Assembly: GCA_033763435.1 (NCBI GenBank)
Contig: JANRKN010000085.1
Location: 1 to 61,240, forward strand
Direction of reading: 5' to 3'
From: JANRKN01 sp033763435
GTDB lineage: Bacteria; Planctomycetota; Phycisphaerae; Phycisphaerales; UBA1924
DNA: 61,240 bases
The notes beneath the pieces are model-generated. The model saw nothing but the letters and a program-made list of their open reading frames with translations, was not told where the DNA came from and searched no databases. Made by a program: the position numbers and the translations under genes. Below, one piece after another: positions 28,498-37,254 of the stretch; within the stretch, counting starts at the first letter, position 1; every line of letters starts with the position of its first letter.

Positions 28498-29298
28498 ATG
28501 AGCGCCCCCTCCGAGCCCCCGACCAGCCCCAGCCGCCAATACGACGCGGTCGTCTGCGACATCGACGGGTGCCTGGGCCCGGAGTCGCACGAGCCGCTGG
28601 ACGCCCACGCGCTCGCGGCGCTCGCCGACTACAACCGCGCGGCGCACGAACAGCGCGACCGGCCCGTCATCACCCTCTGCTCAGGACGGCCCCAGCCGTT
28701 CGTCGAGGCGCTCTCGCGGCTGCTCGGCAACACCAGCGTGCCCTGCGTCTGCGAGAACGGCGTCTGGGTCTACGACCCGCGCGACAACGGCTTTCACCGC
28801 GACCCGGCCATCACGCCCGATCACCTCGCCTCCGTCCGCGATGCGCAGGACTGGATCGAGCGCGAGTGGGTGACCCGCGGCGCGGTGATCCAGCCCGGCA
28901 AGGCCGCGTCGATCTCCGTCTGGCACGCCGACACCGCGCTCCTCAAGGGCGCGATCACCGAGAGCATCCGCGAGCGCGCCGCCCGGCACGGGTGGCCCCT
29001 TCGCGTCTCAGCCACCGTCGCGTGGATCAACTGCGACCTCGCGCACATCCACAAGGGCACGGGCATCGACCGCGTGCTCGCGCTGACCGGCCTCGCGCGC
29101 GAGCGGCTGGCGGGCGTGGGCGATTCGCCCTCGGACCGGTTCATCGCCCAGCGCGTGGCGTTCTTTGCCGCGCCCTCCAACGCACACCCGGACCTGCGCG
29201 ACGCGTGCCATTTCATCGCGCCCGAGCCCGAAATCGCCGGCGTGATGACCATCCTGCGGGCGCTGATCGGGGCGGGGGCGGGGGTGAGTGCGCGATGA
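28498..29298 (+). CDS. HAD-superfamily phosphatase (mannosyl-3-phosphoglycerate phosphatase/Cof-like)
   Basis: This 266-residue protein has the HAD nucleophile motif VVCDIDGCLGP with D21 and D23, motif II in VITLCSGRP, and motif III/IV in HKGTGIDRVLAL and GVGDSPSDRFIA. The large C2-type cap (from VPCVCENGVWVYD) is that of the Cof/MPGP/SPP branch that dephosphorylates sugar phosphates or phosphoglycosyl compounds. ATG 28498 has TAACCT nine nucleotides upstream. Its last codons overlap the next gene (ATGA at 29295-29298), so the two are translationally coupled. The substrate is not evident. Confidence 0.85.
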   Translation: MSAPSEPPTSPSRQYDAVVCDIDGCLGPESHEPLDAHALAALADYNRAAHEQRDRPVITLCSGRPQPFVEALSRLLGNTSVPCVCENGVWVYDPRDNGFHRDPAITPDHLASVRDAQDWIEREWVTRGAVIQPGKAASISVWHADTALLKGAITESIRERAARHGWPLRVSATVAWINCDLAHIHKGTGIDRVLALTGLARERLAGVGDSPSDRFIAQRVAFFAAPSNAHPDLRDACHFIAPEPEIAGVMTILRALIGAGAGVSAR

Positions 29299-29624
29299 AC
29301 CCCGACGATGAAGTGTGTCTGTGCTTCCACGTGACGCTGCGGAAGATCCGCGCGTATCTCGCGCGCGAGAACCCGCCCGTGGCCTCGCTGATCTCGGAGT
29401 GTCTGGGCGCGGGAACGGGGTGCATGTGGTGCGTGCCGTTTCTGAAGCATCTGCACGCCGAGCACCGCGCCGGGCGCGAGCCGGACCTGCGGGTCTCGCC
29501 CGAGAAGTACATCGAGGCACGCGCGGACTATCGCGTGAGCAAGTCGCGCGACGAGGGCGTGGTGCGCGAGGCGACGGAGTCCCCCGAAAACGAACAAGGC
29601 CCGGCCGATGGCCGAGCCCCGTGA
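29295..29624 (+). CDS. BFD-like [2Fe-2S] cluster protein
   Basis: This 109-residue protein carries the cysteine pattern of bacterioferritin-associated ferredoxin-like domains: C8-x-C10, then 32 residues, then C43-x2-C46, in VCLCFHVTLRKI and GAGTGCMWCVPF. Between them lie the two short helices typical of the fold. The segment after residue 50 (KHLHAEHRAGREPDLRVS) is not part of the core domain. The final 15-20 codons lie inside a GC-rich inverted repeat (GGCCCGGCC...GGCCGAGCC), which may also act as a terminator between the convergent genes. The start overlaps the HAD gene stop by four bases, implying a shared mRNA. BFD-like modules bind [2Fe-2S] clusters and often release iron or transfer electrons; the role here is unknown. 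Confidence 0.8.
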   Translation: MNPDDEVCLCFHVTLRKIRAYLARENPPVASLISECLGAGTGCMWCVPFLKHLHAEHRAGREPDLRVSPEKYIEARADYRVSKSRDEGVVREATESPENEQGPADGRAP

Positions 29625-29646
29625 ATTGGTGACTGAATGCGCCGGC

Positions 29647-30582
29647 TCAGGCCAGCGTGCGGAGGCCCAGGCCGTACTCGACGAGCCGCTCCTTGACTTC
29701 CTTGAGCGAGGTCGCGCCGAAGTTCTTGACGCCCATGAGCTCGGCCTCGGTGTGGCTCGCCAGGTCCCCCAGCGTCTGGATGTTGAGCAGCTGAAGGGCC
29801 TTGCGGGCGCGGACCGAGAGGGCCAGCTCGCTGACGGGCTTGCCCAGCACGGCTTCCTTGCCCGAACCCTTGTACTGGTCCATGAGCTGGCGCCGGGCCG
29901 CGCGGTGCGCATCCTCGAGCCCCGCGCCCAGGCGCAGGCCCTTGACCGACAGCATCTTCTTGATCTCGCCGAGGCTCGAGTCGCCGAAGTTCTTGTAGCT
30001 CATCAGTTCGGCCTCGGTGATCTTCACGAGATCGCCCAGCGTGCGGATGTTCATCTTCTTCAGGCACGTGCGGGCGCGGACGGACAACTCAAAGTCCGTG
30101 ACCGGCGTGTCCAGCAGCGCCTTCTTCTTGAAGGCATCGCGGTCCTCGTCATGCTCGACGATCGCTTCCTTGGAAGCGAGCACGTCCTTCATGTAGAGGC
30201 GCGCGCGCGGGTGGTTCGGGTTCGTCTCCAGCACCTGGCGCAGGCAGCGCTCGGCGCGGAGGTAATCGCCCCGGTCCTCGTACATCACCGCGAGATTGAT
30301 CAGCGCGTTCACGTTCGCCGGCGGCTGCTCAACCGCACGCTCGAGCGCCACCAGCGCCTCGTCCTCTTCACCCACCAGGTCCAGGTGGAACGCCATGCGG
30401 AAGAGCGCCTCGGCGTGGTCGGCGTCGGCCATCGCGGCCCGCTTGAACTCGAGGATCGCCGCGGTCCGGTCGCCGTCCTTCGCGGCCTTCACGCCCGCGC
30501 TCACGTGCTTGCCCGCCGTCGCGCTGTCGCGCTTCGACGCGTCGTCCACTCCGATCACCATGTCCATCGGGTCGTTCGCCAT
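29647..30582 (-). CDS. TPR protein with two RNA polymerase alpha-CTD-like domains
   Basis: This 311-residue protein has about three TPR-like helix pairs (residues 28-135, LEFKRAAMADADHAEALFRMA). Two copies of the helix-hairpin-helix fold of the RNA polymerase alpha subunit C-terminal domain follow, at 160-215 (ELSVRARTCLKKMNIRTLGD, YKNFGDSSLGEIKKML) and 248-303 (ALSVRARKALQLLNIQTLGD, VKNFGATSLKEVKERL). The arginine equivalent to E. coli alpha R265, which contacts UP-element DNA, is kept in both (R169, R258), while N268 is replaced. The rest of the alpha subunit is absent, so this is not rpoA. It could bind DNA or sigma factors, or mimic alpha-CTD. AAGGA lies nine nucleotides before ATG 30582. 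It follows the MATE gene by 49 bp on the same strand. Confidence 0.88.
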   Translation of the reverse strand: MANDPMDMVIGVDDASKRDSATAGKHVSAGVKAAKDGDRTAAILEFKRAAMADADHAEALFRMAFHLDLVGEEDEALVALERAVEQPPANVNALINLAVMYEDRGDYLRAERCLRQVLETNPNHPRARLYMKDVLASKEAIVEHDEDRDAFKKKALLDTPVTDFELSVRARTCLKKMNIRTLGDLVKITEAELMSYKNFGDSSLGEIKKMLSVKGLRLGAGLEDAHRAARRQLMDQYKGSGKEAVLGKPVSELALSVRARKALQLLNIQTLGDLASHTEAELMGVKNFGATSLKEVKERLVEYGLGLRTLA

Positions 30583-30631
30583 GCGTTTGGGTCCTTGAAA
30601 GAACGGACAGAAGTTTAGGCAGGCCCGGGCG

Positions 30632-32173
30632 CTACAGCATGCCGTCGGTCGTCATCGCGCTCTGGGCGTCGGCCGGGTCGGCCTGGTCCTTCACCACCTT
30701 CATGCTCTTCCACTTCCCGGTCAGGAACCGCCCGAGCAGGATCACGCACAGCACGGCGATGTACGCTGCCGCGGCAATCCAGCCCCCGAGACTCTCGAGG
30801 CTCGGGAACAGGTTCACCATCGCCAGGCCCCCACCGACAATCACCGTCCAGGCCGCGACGACCGTGCACACGCCCGGAAAGACCGTGTCGCCCGCGCCGC
30901 GGAGCGCGCCCGACATGACCATCGCGACGGCATCGAAGAGCTGGAACGCCGCGGTCGCGATCAGCATCTGCGCGCCGAGCTTCATGACCATCTCCGCCTC
31001 GGCGGGGGGAGTTTCGCCGCTGACAAAGACGCCCACGAGCTGATCGCGGAAGATGACGAACGCCGCGCCGCACAGGCCCATGTAGACGCACGCGATCCGC
31101 AGCCCGAGCCACGCGCGCTGCGCCGCGAGGTCGGGCCGGCCCATGCCCATGCACTTGCCGACGAGCGCCGTGACGGCGACGCTGATGCCGACCGCGGGCA
31201 TGAAGCTGAGCGACATGTACTGATGCGCGATCCACCCGGCCGTGGCGTGCGCCTTGCCGAAGTGGCTCACGAGATAGACCATGAAAAAGCCCCAGCAGAC
31301 CATCTCGTTGCCGAACATCAGCCCTCCGGGCCAGCCGAGGCGGAACAGGTCCTTCTGGTGGCTCACGCTCAGGCGCCAAGCCGAGCGCGTGCGGGCCTTC
31401 GCGTGCATCGCGGGCGACAGGAACACCGCCAGCGGGATCAGCAGCTCCAGCCCGGTCGCGATCACCGTACCGATCGCCGAGCCGGGGATGCCCATCGGCG
31501 CGATGTTGAGCGCCTGCGCGACCGAGCCGCAGGCGCGACCGAACAGGCCGAGCGACTCGGGCATCGGCCCATTGCCGTACACCAGCACGCAGGAGATGAA
31601 CAGGTTGAGCACGTTGGCCGCGACGCCCGCGACGAGCACGACGCCCGCGCGATGCATGCCGTAGAAATACTGACTCACCGCCCGGCACATCAGCGTGAGA
31701 AAGCCGCCCAGCACCAGGATCTGCGCGTACTCAGCCGCCATCGCCCCCTGGCGCTCGTCCATGCCCGAGACGCTGAAGATCCAAGGCAGCGCCAGCGCGT
31801 ACGGCACCAGCAGCACCAGCCAGTACGCCACGGCCAGCCACATCGCGTTCCACGCGTACGCCGGCCCGCGCTCGGGCTTGCCCGCGCCCAGGTTCTGCGA
31901 GACGTAGGTGTTGACGATCATGATCACGCCCTGCGCGACCGAGATCGGCACCCACGCCGCGAGGCCCCCGTTGCCCTGCGCGCCGACGTAGATCGGGTCG
32001 GGCCCGATCTGCGAGCAGAGCCACTTGTCGGTCATCGTCATGACGGTGTACGACGACATCGTCGCGACGGTCGGCACCGCGACCTTCGCCAATTCCCACA
32101 GCGGACGATCCTGCCCGCCTTGGGGGGCACGATCCACCGCCGTCGCGTTGTCCGAACGCTCGCTCAAAGTCAC
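30632..32173 (-). CDS. MATE-family multidrug/toxin exporter
   Basis: This 513-residue integral membrane protein has twelve hydrophobic segments in two similar halves, as in MatE transporters. Family landmarks include the N-terminal helix AKVAVPTVATMSSYTVMTM, the loop YVSQNLGAGKPE (in place of the usual Q-N-G-A-G), and in the second half VTALVGKCMGMGRPD. MATE proteins export drugs, metabolites or lipids with sodium or protons. The start is GTG at 32173, with GAAGAG immediately upstream; the spacing is short, so a nearby TTG or ATG could be used. It lies between pdxA (50-bp gap) and the TPR/alpha-CTD gene, all on the minus strand. Confidence 0.88.
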   Translation of the reverse strand: MTLSERSDNATAVDRAPQGGQDRPLWELAKVAVPTVATMSSYTVMTMTDKWLCSQIGPDPIYVGAQGNGGLAAWVPISVAQGVIMIVNTYVSQNLGAGKPERGPAYAWNAMWLAVAYWLVLLVPYALALPWIFSVSGMDERQGAMAAEYAQILVLGGFLTLMCRAVSQYFYGMHRAGVVLVAGVAANVLNLFISCVLVYGNGPMPESLGLFGRACGSVAQALNIAPMGIPGSAIGTVIATGLELLIPLAVFLSPAMHAKARTRSAWRLSVSHQKDLFRLGWPGGLMFGNEMVCWGFFMVYLVSHFGKAHATAGWIAHQYMSLSFMPAVGISVAVTALVGKCMGMGRPDLAAQRAWLGLRIACVYMGLCGAAFVIFRDQLVGVFVSGETPPAEAEMVMKLGAQMLIATAAFQLFDAVAMVMSGALRGAGDTVFPGVCTVVAAWTVIVGGGLAMVNLFPSLESLGGWIAAAAYIAVLCVILLGRFLTGKWKSMKVVKDQADPADAQSAMTTDGML

Positions 32174-32223
32174 CTCTTCAGTTGGCTGAGTTGTCCCGTC
32201 GCTGCCCCCGGTCTGAGCCCAGT

Positions 32224-33294
32224 TTAGCCCCGCGAGGCCATGCGGATCGCCAGCGCCAGCGCCGCGTGCATGCTGCCCGGGTCGGCGCGGTCGGCGCCCG
32301 CGATGTCGTACGCGGTGCCGTGGTCTGGGCTGGTCCGCACAGCCGGCGCGCCGCCGATGCCCTTCAGCCCGATCGTCACGTTCACCGCGCGATCAAAAGC
32401 CAGCAGCTTCACAGGGATCAAGCCCTGATCGTGATACATCGCGACGACCAGATCAAAGCGCCCCTTGAGCGCCTGCCCGAAGATCGTGTCGCCCGGAAAG
32501 GGCCCGCGCACATCCAGCCCCAGCTCGCACGCCGCCTCGACCGCCGGGCCGATCACGCGCTCCTCGTCGTCGCCCAGCAGCCCCGCCTCGCCCGCGTGCG
32601 GATTCAGCCCGCACACCGCGAGGCGCGGCTCGCGCACGCCCAGCCTCTGCATCGCCTCCGCGCCAAGCCGGATCACCTCGAGCACGCGCCCCATCGTGAT
32701 CGATTCGCGCACCCGCGCCAGCGGCACGTGCGCCGTCACCAGCACGACATTCAGCGTCGGCGCGCCCTCACGCACGCCCGGCGCGTGAAACATCATCGCC
32801 ACGCCCGGCGCACTTTCGCCCGCCCCCCCCCTCCCAAACCGCGCCGCGAGACGTTCGGTGTGCCCCGGAAACTCACGGTGCCCCGCCAGCGCCCACGCCT
32901 CTTTCGAGATCGGCGCGGTCACGATCGCGTCCGCGCGATCATCATCATCCGCCGGCAAGCGCGCGAGCCGGATCGCCTCTTCCACGGCGCGGAACGAAAT
33001 CGCCCCGCCGCGCGCCGTCGCCTTGGCCTCAAAGGGCCCGACCTCGCCCGAATCCACGACCACCACGCCGTCATCTGCATCAGCGCCCCGAACGCCCGCG
33101 GGCACGACGGACCAGAACTCTTTCAGCCCCCCGCGCCTCGCCGCGGCACTCATCGCCCACGCCGGGCCCAGCACCCGCACACGCGCCCGCGCACGCAGCC
33201 CCGCATCGCACAGCGCCTTGACGACCACCTCGGGCCCAATCCCCCCCGGGTCGCCCATCGAGATCACCACCCTTGGCCGACGGTCAGCGCTCAT
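32224..33294 (-). CDS. pdxA: 4-hydroxythreonine-4-phosphate dehydrogenase
   Basis: This 356-residue enzyme oxidises 4-phosphohydroxy-L-threonine in the DXP-dependent pyridoxal 5'-phosphate pathway. It begins with VVISMGDPGGIGPEVVVKAL. The metal-site histidines lie in FPGHTERLAARF, HVPLARV and MYHDQGLIPVK, and the C-terminal substrate loop is RTSPDHGTAYDIAG. An acidic, Arg/Asp-rich insertion (residues 105-118, LPADDDDRAD) is unremarkable. ATG 33294 has TACGCT five nucleotides upstream and no ribosome site. It is divergent from the FKBP lipoprotein gene across 39 bp, so the two promoter regions must overlap. Confidence 0.95.
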   Translation of the reverse strand: MSADRRPRVVISMGDPGGIGPEVVVKALCDAGLRARARVRVLGPAWAMSAAARRGGLKEFWSVVPAGVRGADADDGVVVVDSGEVGPFEAKATARGGAISFRAVEEAIRLARLPADDDDRADAIVTAPISKEAWALAGHREFPGHTERLAARFGRGGAGESAPGVAMMFHAPGVREGAPTLNVVLVTAHVPLARVRESITMGRVLEVIRLGAEAMQRLGVREPRLAVCGLNPHAGEAGLLGDDEERVIGPAVEAACELGLDVRGPFPGDTIFGQALKGRFDLVVAMYHDQGLIPVKLLAFDRAVNVTIGLKGIGGAPAVRTSPDHGTAYDIAGADRADPGSMHAALALAIRMASRG

Positions 33295-33333
33295 GCGCCA
33301 GCGTATCACCCGCGCCGCCTACCCTCTGACCCG

Positions 33334-33864
33334 ATGAACGCGACCAAAGCCGTCATGATCACCACGCTGCTCGTCGCCGGCCTCGCGGGCTGCTCCAAGG
33401 AACAGCTCGCGTCGACGCCCGCGCCCAGCAACCCGAGCACCAGCAACCAAAGCACAGGCAACCAGAGCCCCTCCAACCAGGGCGCCACGAAGGACTCCGC
33501 CGCCATGCCGAACACCCCCGCCGCCGCCGAACCCGTCACGCGCCCGGATGGCCTCATCATCCAGGACCTCGTCGTCGGCACCGGCAAGGTCGCGCCCCCC
33601 AGCTCGACCGTCACCATCCACTACCGCGGCACGCTCACCGACGGCTCGGAGTTCGACTCCTCCTACTCCCGCGGCCAGCCCGCCACCTTCCCTCTCGACC
33701 GCCTCATCAAGGGCTGGCAGGAAGGCATCCCCGGCATGAAGGTCGGCGGCAAGCGCAAGCTCACCATCCCCTACCAGCTCGCCTACGGCGAAGCGGGCCG
33801 CCCGCCCGTCATCCCGCCCAAGGCCACCCTCATCTTCGAGATCGAACTCTTCGACGTGAAGTAA
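33334..33864 (+). CDS. FKBP-type peptidyl-prolyl isomerase lipoprotein
   Basis: This 176-residue protein has a lipoprotein signal peptide with lipobox LVAGLAGC (C20), then a 50-residue Ser/Asn/Gln/Thr-rich linker with near-repeats of SNQST/GNQSP. A single FKBP domain follows (GLIIQDLVVGTGKVAPP, VTIHYRGTLTDGSEFDSS, LIKGWQEGIPGMKVGGKR, LTIPYQLAYGEAG, and a final FEIELFDVK). It probably folds envelope proteins in the periplasm, anchored by the acylated cysteine. ATG 33334 has TACCCT eight nucleotides upstream. Confidence 0.93.
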   Translation: MNATKAVMITTLLVAGLAGCSKEQLASTPAPSNPSTSNQSTGNQSPSNQGATKDSAAMPNTPAAAEPVTRPDGLIIQDLVVGTGKVAPPSSTVTIHYRGTLTDGSEFDSSYSRGQPATFPLDRLIKGWQEGIPGMKVGGKRKLTIPYQLAYGEAGRPPVIPPKATLIFEIELFDVK

Positions 33865-33866
33865 GC

Positions 33867-33894
33867 GCGAATCGCGAGTGGCGAATCGCGAGTC
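33867..33894. repeat. Two tandem 14-bp units after the FKBP gene
   Basis: GCGAATCGCGAGTG (33867-33880) is repeated as GCGAATCGCGAGTC (33881-33894), three nucleotides after the FKBP stop codon. Each unit contains the short palindrome TCGCGA. Its role is unknown. Confidence 0.6.
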
Positions 33895-33914
33895 GGGCAA
33901 AGGCCAACCGAGCG

Positions 33915-34433
33915 TCAACGCTCAAGCCGCAGATCCATATGGATCTCCGCGGCGCCTGTGCCATCGACCCGCAGCGCATCGCTCTCGCGCCCCCACGCCA
34001 CGAACCCGAGCCTCTCATACACCCGCAGCGCGGCGGGCGCGGTCTCGCTCACGCTCAGTTGCACCTTGCTCACGCCCCAGCCGCGGGCGATCTCGATCGC
34101 GCGCCCCACCACCTCGCGCGCGAGCCCCCTGCCCCGGCACGCGGGTGTCACGTACACACCCCAGATGCCCGCGACGTGCCGACGCTTGGGGCGCTCTTCG
34201 CGCGTGAGCCCCGCAGCCGCGACGAGACGCTCACCTCGCTCGAACGCGCCGACGATCGCATAGACCTCAGGCGCACGCCGCGTCAGCGACAACCGCACGC
34301 CGTCCTCATTCACGCCTCGGTCGCTCTCGACGCTCGACGCAAAGCTCAACGGCGCATCCGCCAGCATCTCACGCCGGAGCGCGACGTACGCGGGCGCATC
34401 CTCGGGCACAAGCCTGCGGATCTCGAAGCTCAC
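33915..34433 (-). CDS. GNAT-family N-acetyltransferase
   Basis: This 172-residue protein has the GNAT fold: beta1-alpha1 (SFEIRRLVPEDAPAYVALRR), strand 4 with IWGVYVTPACRGRGLAREVV (acetyl-CoA pyrophosphate loop R-G-R-G-L), and the C-terminal VQLSVSETAPAALRVYERLGF block typical of RimI-like enzymes. GTG 34433 is preceded by GGGAG about eight nucleotides upstream, and its first bases overlap the stop codon of the upstream sugE gene, so the two genes are coupled. The acceptor is unknown. Confidence 0.88.
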   Translation of the reverse strand: MSFEIRRLVPEDAPAYVALRREMLADAPLSFASSVESDRGVNEDGVRLSLTRRAPEVYAIVGAFERGERLVAAAGLTREERPKRRHVAGIWGVYVTPACRGRGLAREVVGRAIEIARGWGVSKVQLSVSETAPAALRVYERLGFVAWGRESDALRVDGTGAAEIHMDLRLER

Positions 34434-34795
34434 GCGCGCTCTCCCGAAGGTGACGCACCGTCGGGCGCCTTGGCCGCGGGGGGCTGAAAGACCTTGAGCC
34501 CGACGACGCCCGCGACGATGAGCGAGAGACAGACCAGCCGCGCCACCGTCGCAGGCTCGTTGAGCAGCCACATCCCGACGATCGCCGTGCCCACCGCGCC
34601 GATCCCGACCCATACGGCATACGCGGTGCCGATCGGCAGGTCCTTGGACGCGACGCCCAGCAGCCCCATGCTCGCGATCATCGCGAGGATCGTCCACACG
34701 CTGGGCCAGAGCCTCGTAAACCCCTCGGTGTACTTGAGCCCCACGGCCCAGCCGACCTCGAGCAACCCCGCCAGAATCAGCAAGAGCCAAGGCAT
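34430..34795 (-). CDS. sugE: SMR-family guanidinium exporter (Gdx/SugE)
   Basis: This 121-residue protein has four membrane helices and closely matches the SugE/Gdx branch of small multidrug resistance proteins: ILAGLLEVGWAVGLKYTEGF with the essential Glu in the first helix, TAYAVWVGIGAVGTAIVG, and LVCLSLIVAGVVGLKVF. Gdx members export guanidinium in exchange for protons as antiparallel dimers. The C-terminal tail (PPAAKAPDGASPSGERA) is longer than usual. ATG 34795 follows GAGGAGACTCTG, a strong ribosome site. I saw no guanidine riboswitch in the about 110 bp upstream. The GNAT gene overlaps its stop. Confidence 0.9.
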   Translation of the reverse strand: MPWLLLILAGLLEVGWAVGLKYTEGFTRLWPSVWTILAMIASMGLLGVASKDLPIGTAYAVWVGIGAVGTAIVGMWLLNEPATVARLVCLSLIVAGVVGLKVFQPPAAKAPDGASPSGERA

Positions 34796-34848
34796 CAGAG
34801 TCTCCTCGTGCGCGGAATCGACCGCAACTCTATCGCCCTGCGGGCACG

Positions 34849-34882
34849 AAAAAGGCCCGCACGCGCGAGGCGTACGGGCCTT
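34849..34882 (-). terminator. Rho-independent terminator of the groES-groEL unit
   Basis: On the minus strand AAGGCCCG (34882-34875) and CGGGCCTT (34859-34852) close a stem that extends to 13 pairs with one wobble and a CTCGC loop, ending in a T-run at 34853-34849. It lies 27 bp after the groEL stop and separates it from sugE. Confidence 0.85.
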
Positions 34883-34909
34883 GGTGGATGACGTCAGATC
34901 AGCGTCGGA

Positions 34910-36544
<1,635 letters not shown>

Positions 36545-36599
36545 TCTTCGTGCTCCTTCCGGCGACCTCAGCCTCGCCGGCATGTCAGTGGTTCAGATC

Positions 36600-36839
36600 T
36601 CAGTTCTTCAGTCCGATGCGGATCCACGCGACCCGCTCCGCGTCCACGATGAAGATCGCCTTCCCGTCGGTCACCTTTACAAGGTGGTCCGGCTCGTCCG
36701 GGATCAGCATCGCGTGCCGAACGAGCAGGTGCGAGGCGCCAGCGTGAGGCCCGGGAGGGGCCAAGCCCGCGAACGCGATCTCAAGGTCGCGCTCGCCGTT
36801 CAGTTCACGCAGCGCCGCGCGGAGCTGGTCGTTGGTCAT
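36600..36839 (-). CDS. Small conserved-looking protein encoded between groES and groEL
   Basis: I do not recognise this 79-residue protein. It starts four bases after the groES stop with GAGGAG inside the groES end as ribosome site. The N-terminus is a charged helix (TNDQLRAALRELNGERDLEIA), followed by a Gly/Pro-rich loop. The C-terminal half alternates hydrophobic and polar residues in a strand-rich pattern (HLVKVTDGKAIFIVDAERV then AWIRIGL). It has no cysteines, signal peptide or membrane segment and is probably cytosolic. Its place in the operon implies co-production with the chaperonin, perhaps as a regulator, cochaperonin partner or dosage factor; that is inference. Confidence 0.8.
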   Translation of the reverse strand: MTNDQLRAALRELNGERDLEIAFAGLAPPGPHAGASHLLVRHAMLIPDEPDHLVKVTDGKAIFIVDAERVAWIRIGLKN

Positions 36840-36842
36840 CGA

Positions 36843-37163
36843 TCACTCCTCGATCACCGCGAGGATGTCGTCCTCGCTCATGATCAGGAGCTCGTCGTCG
36901 TTGAGCTTGACCTCGGTCCCGGCGTACGACGAGAAGATCACCTTGTCGCCGCGCTTGAGCGTGAGCGGGATGCGCTCGCCCGTCTCGGTGTTCAGCGCGC
37001 CCGTCCCGACGGCCTGGATCACGCCGGTCTTGGGCTTGTCCTTGCTCGTCTCGGGCAGGAAGATCCCCGACTCGGTCTTGGTCTGCGCTTCGTCGCGCTT
37101 GACCAGGATCTTGTCGCCCAGAGGCTTGATCGTCGCTTTCGCCGCCACAGAACCCTTCGCCAT
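36843..37163 (-). CDS. groES: 10-kDa chaperonin GroES
   Basis: This 106-residue co-chaperonin caps GroEL. It shows IKPLGDKILVKRDEAQTKT, the mobile loop with ESGIFLPETSKDKPKTG and VIQAVGTG, the roof loop region and the KVIFSSYAGTEVKLNDDELLI ending. ATG 37163 is favoured over ATG 37169 because GGGAG is then seven nucleotides upstream. The protein has an N-terminal extension of about ten residues (MAKGSVAAKA) relative to E. coli. It lies 91 bp after the receiver-like gene on the same strand. Confidence 0.95.
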   Translation of the reverse strand: MAKGSVAAKATIKPLGDKILVKRDEAQTKTESGIFLPETSKDKPKTGVIQAVGTGALNTETGERIPLTLKRGDKVIFSSYAGTEVKLNDDELLIMSEDDILAVIEE

Positions 37164-37254
37164 CGTCATACTCCCTAAGAACTCGCGTTCACCACCCCGC
37201 ACCACTCCAGCCGTACCACCCAAACTCACACCTCAGATCCCACCCGTTGGCTCA

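Noticed and set aside
29647..30582. Calling the TPR/alpha-CTD gene rpoA
   Set aside because: The alpha N-terminal domains needed for polymerase assembly are absent and two CTD copies are present.
34796..34848. Guanidine riboswitch before the sugE gene
   Set aside because: The stretch between the groEL terminator and sugE lacks paired ACGR hairpin loops or a ykkC-like core.
37164..37254. CIRCE operator before groES
   Set aside because: No TTAGCACTC-N9-GAGTGCTAA-like inverted repeat is present.
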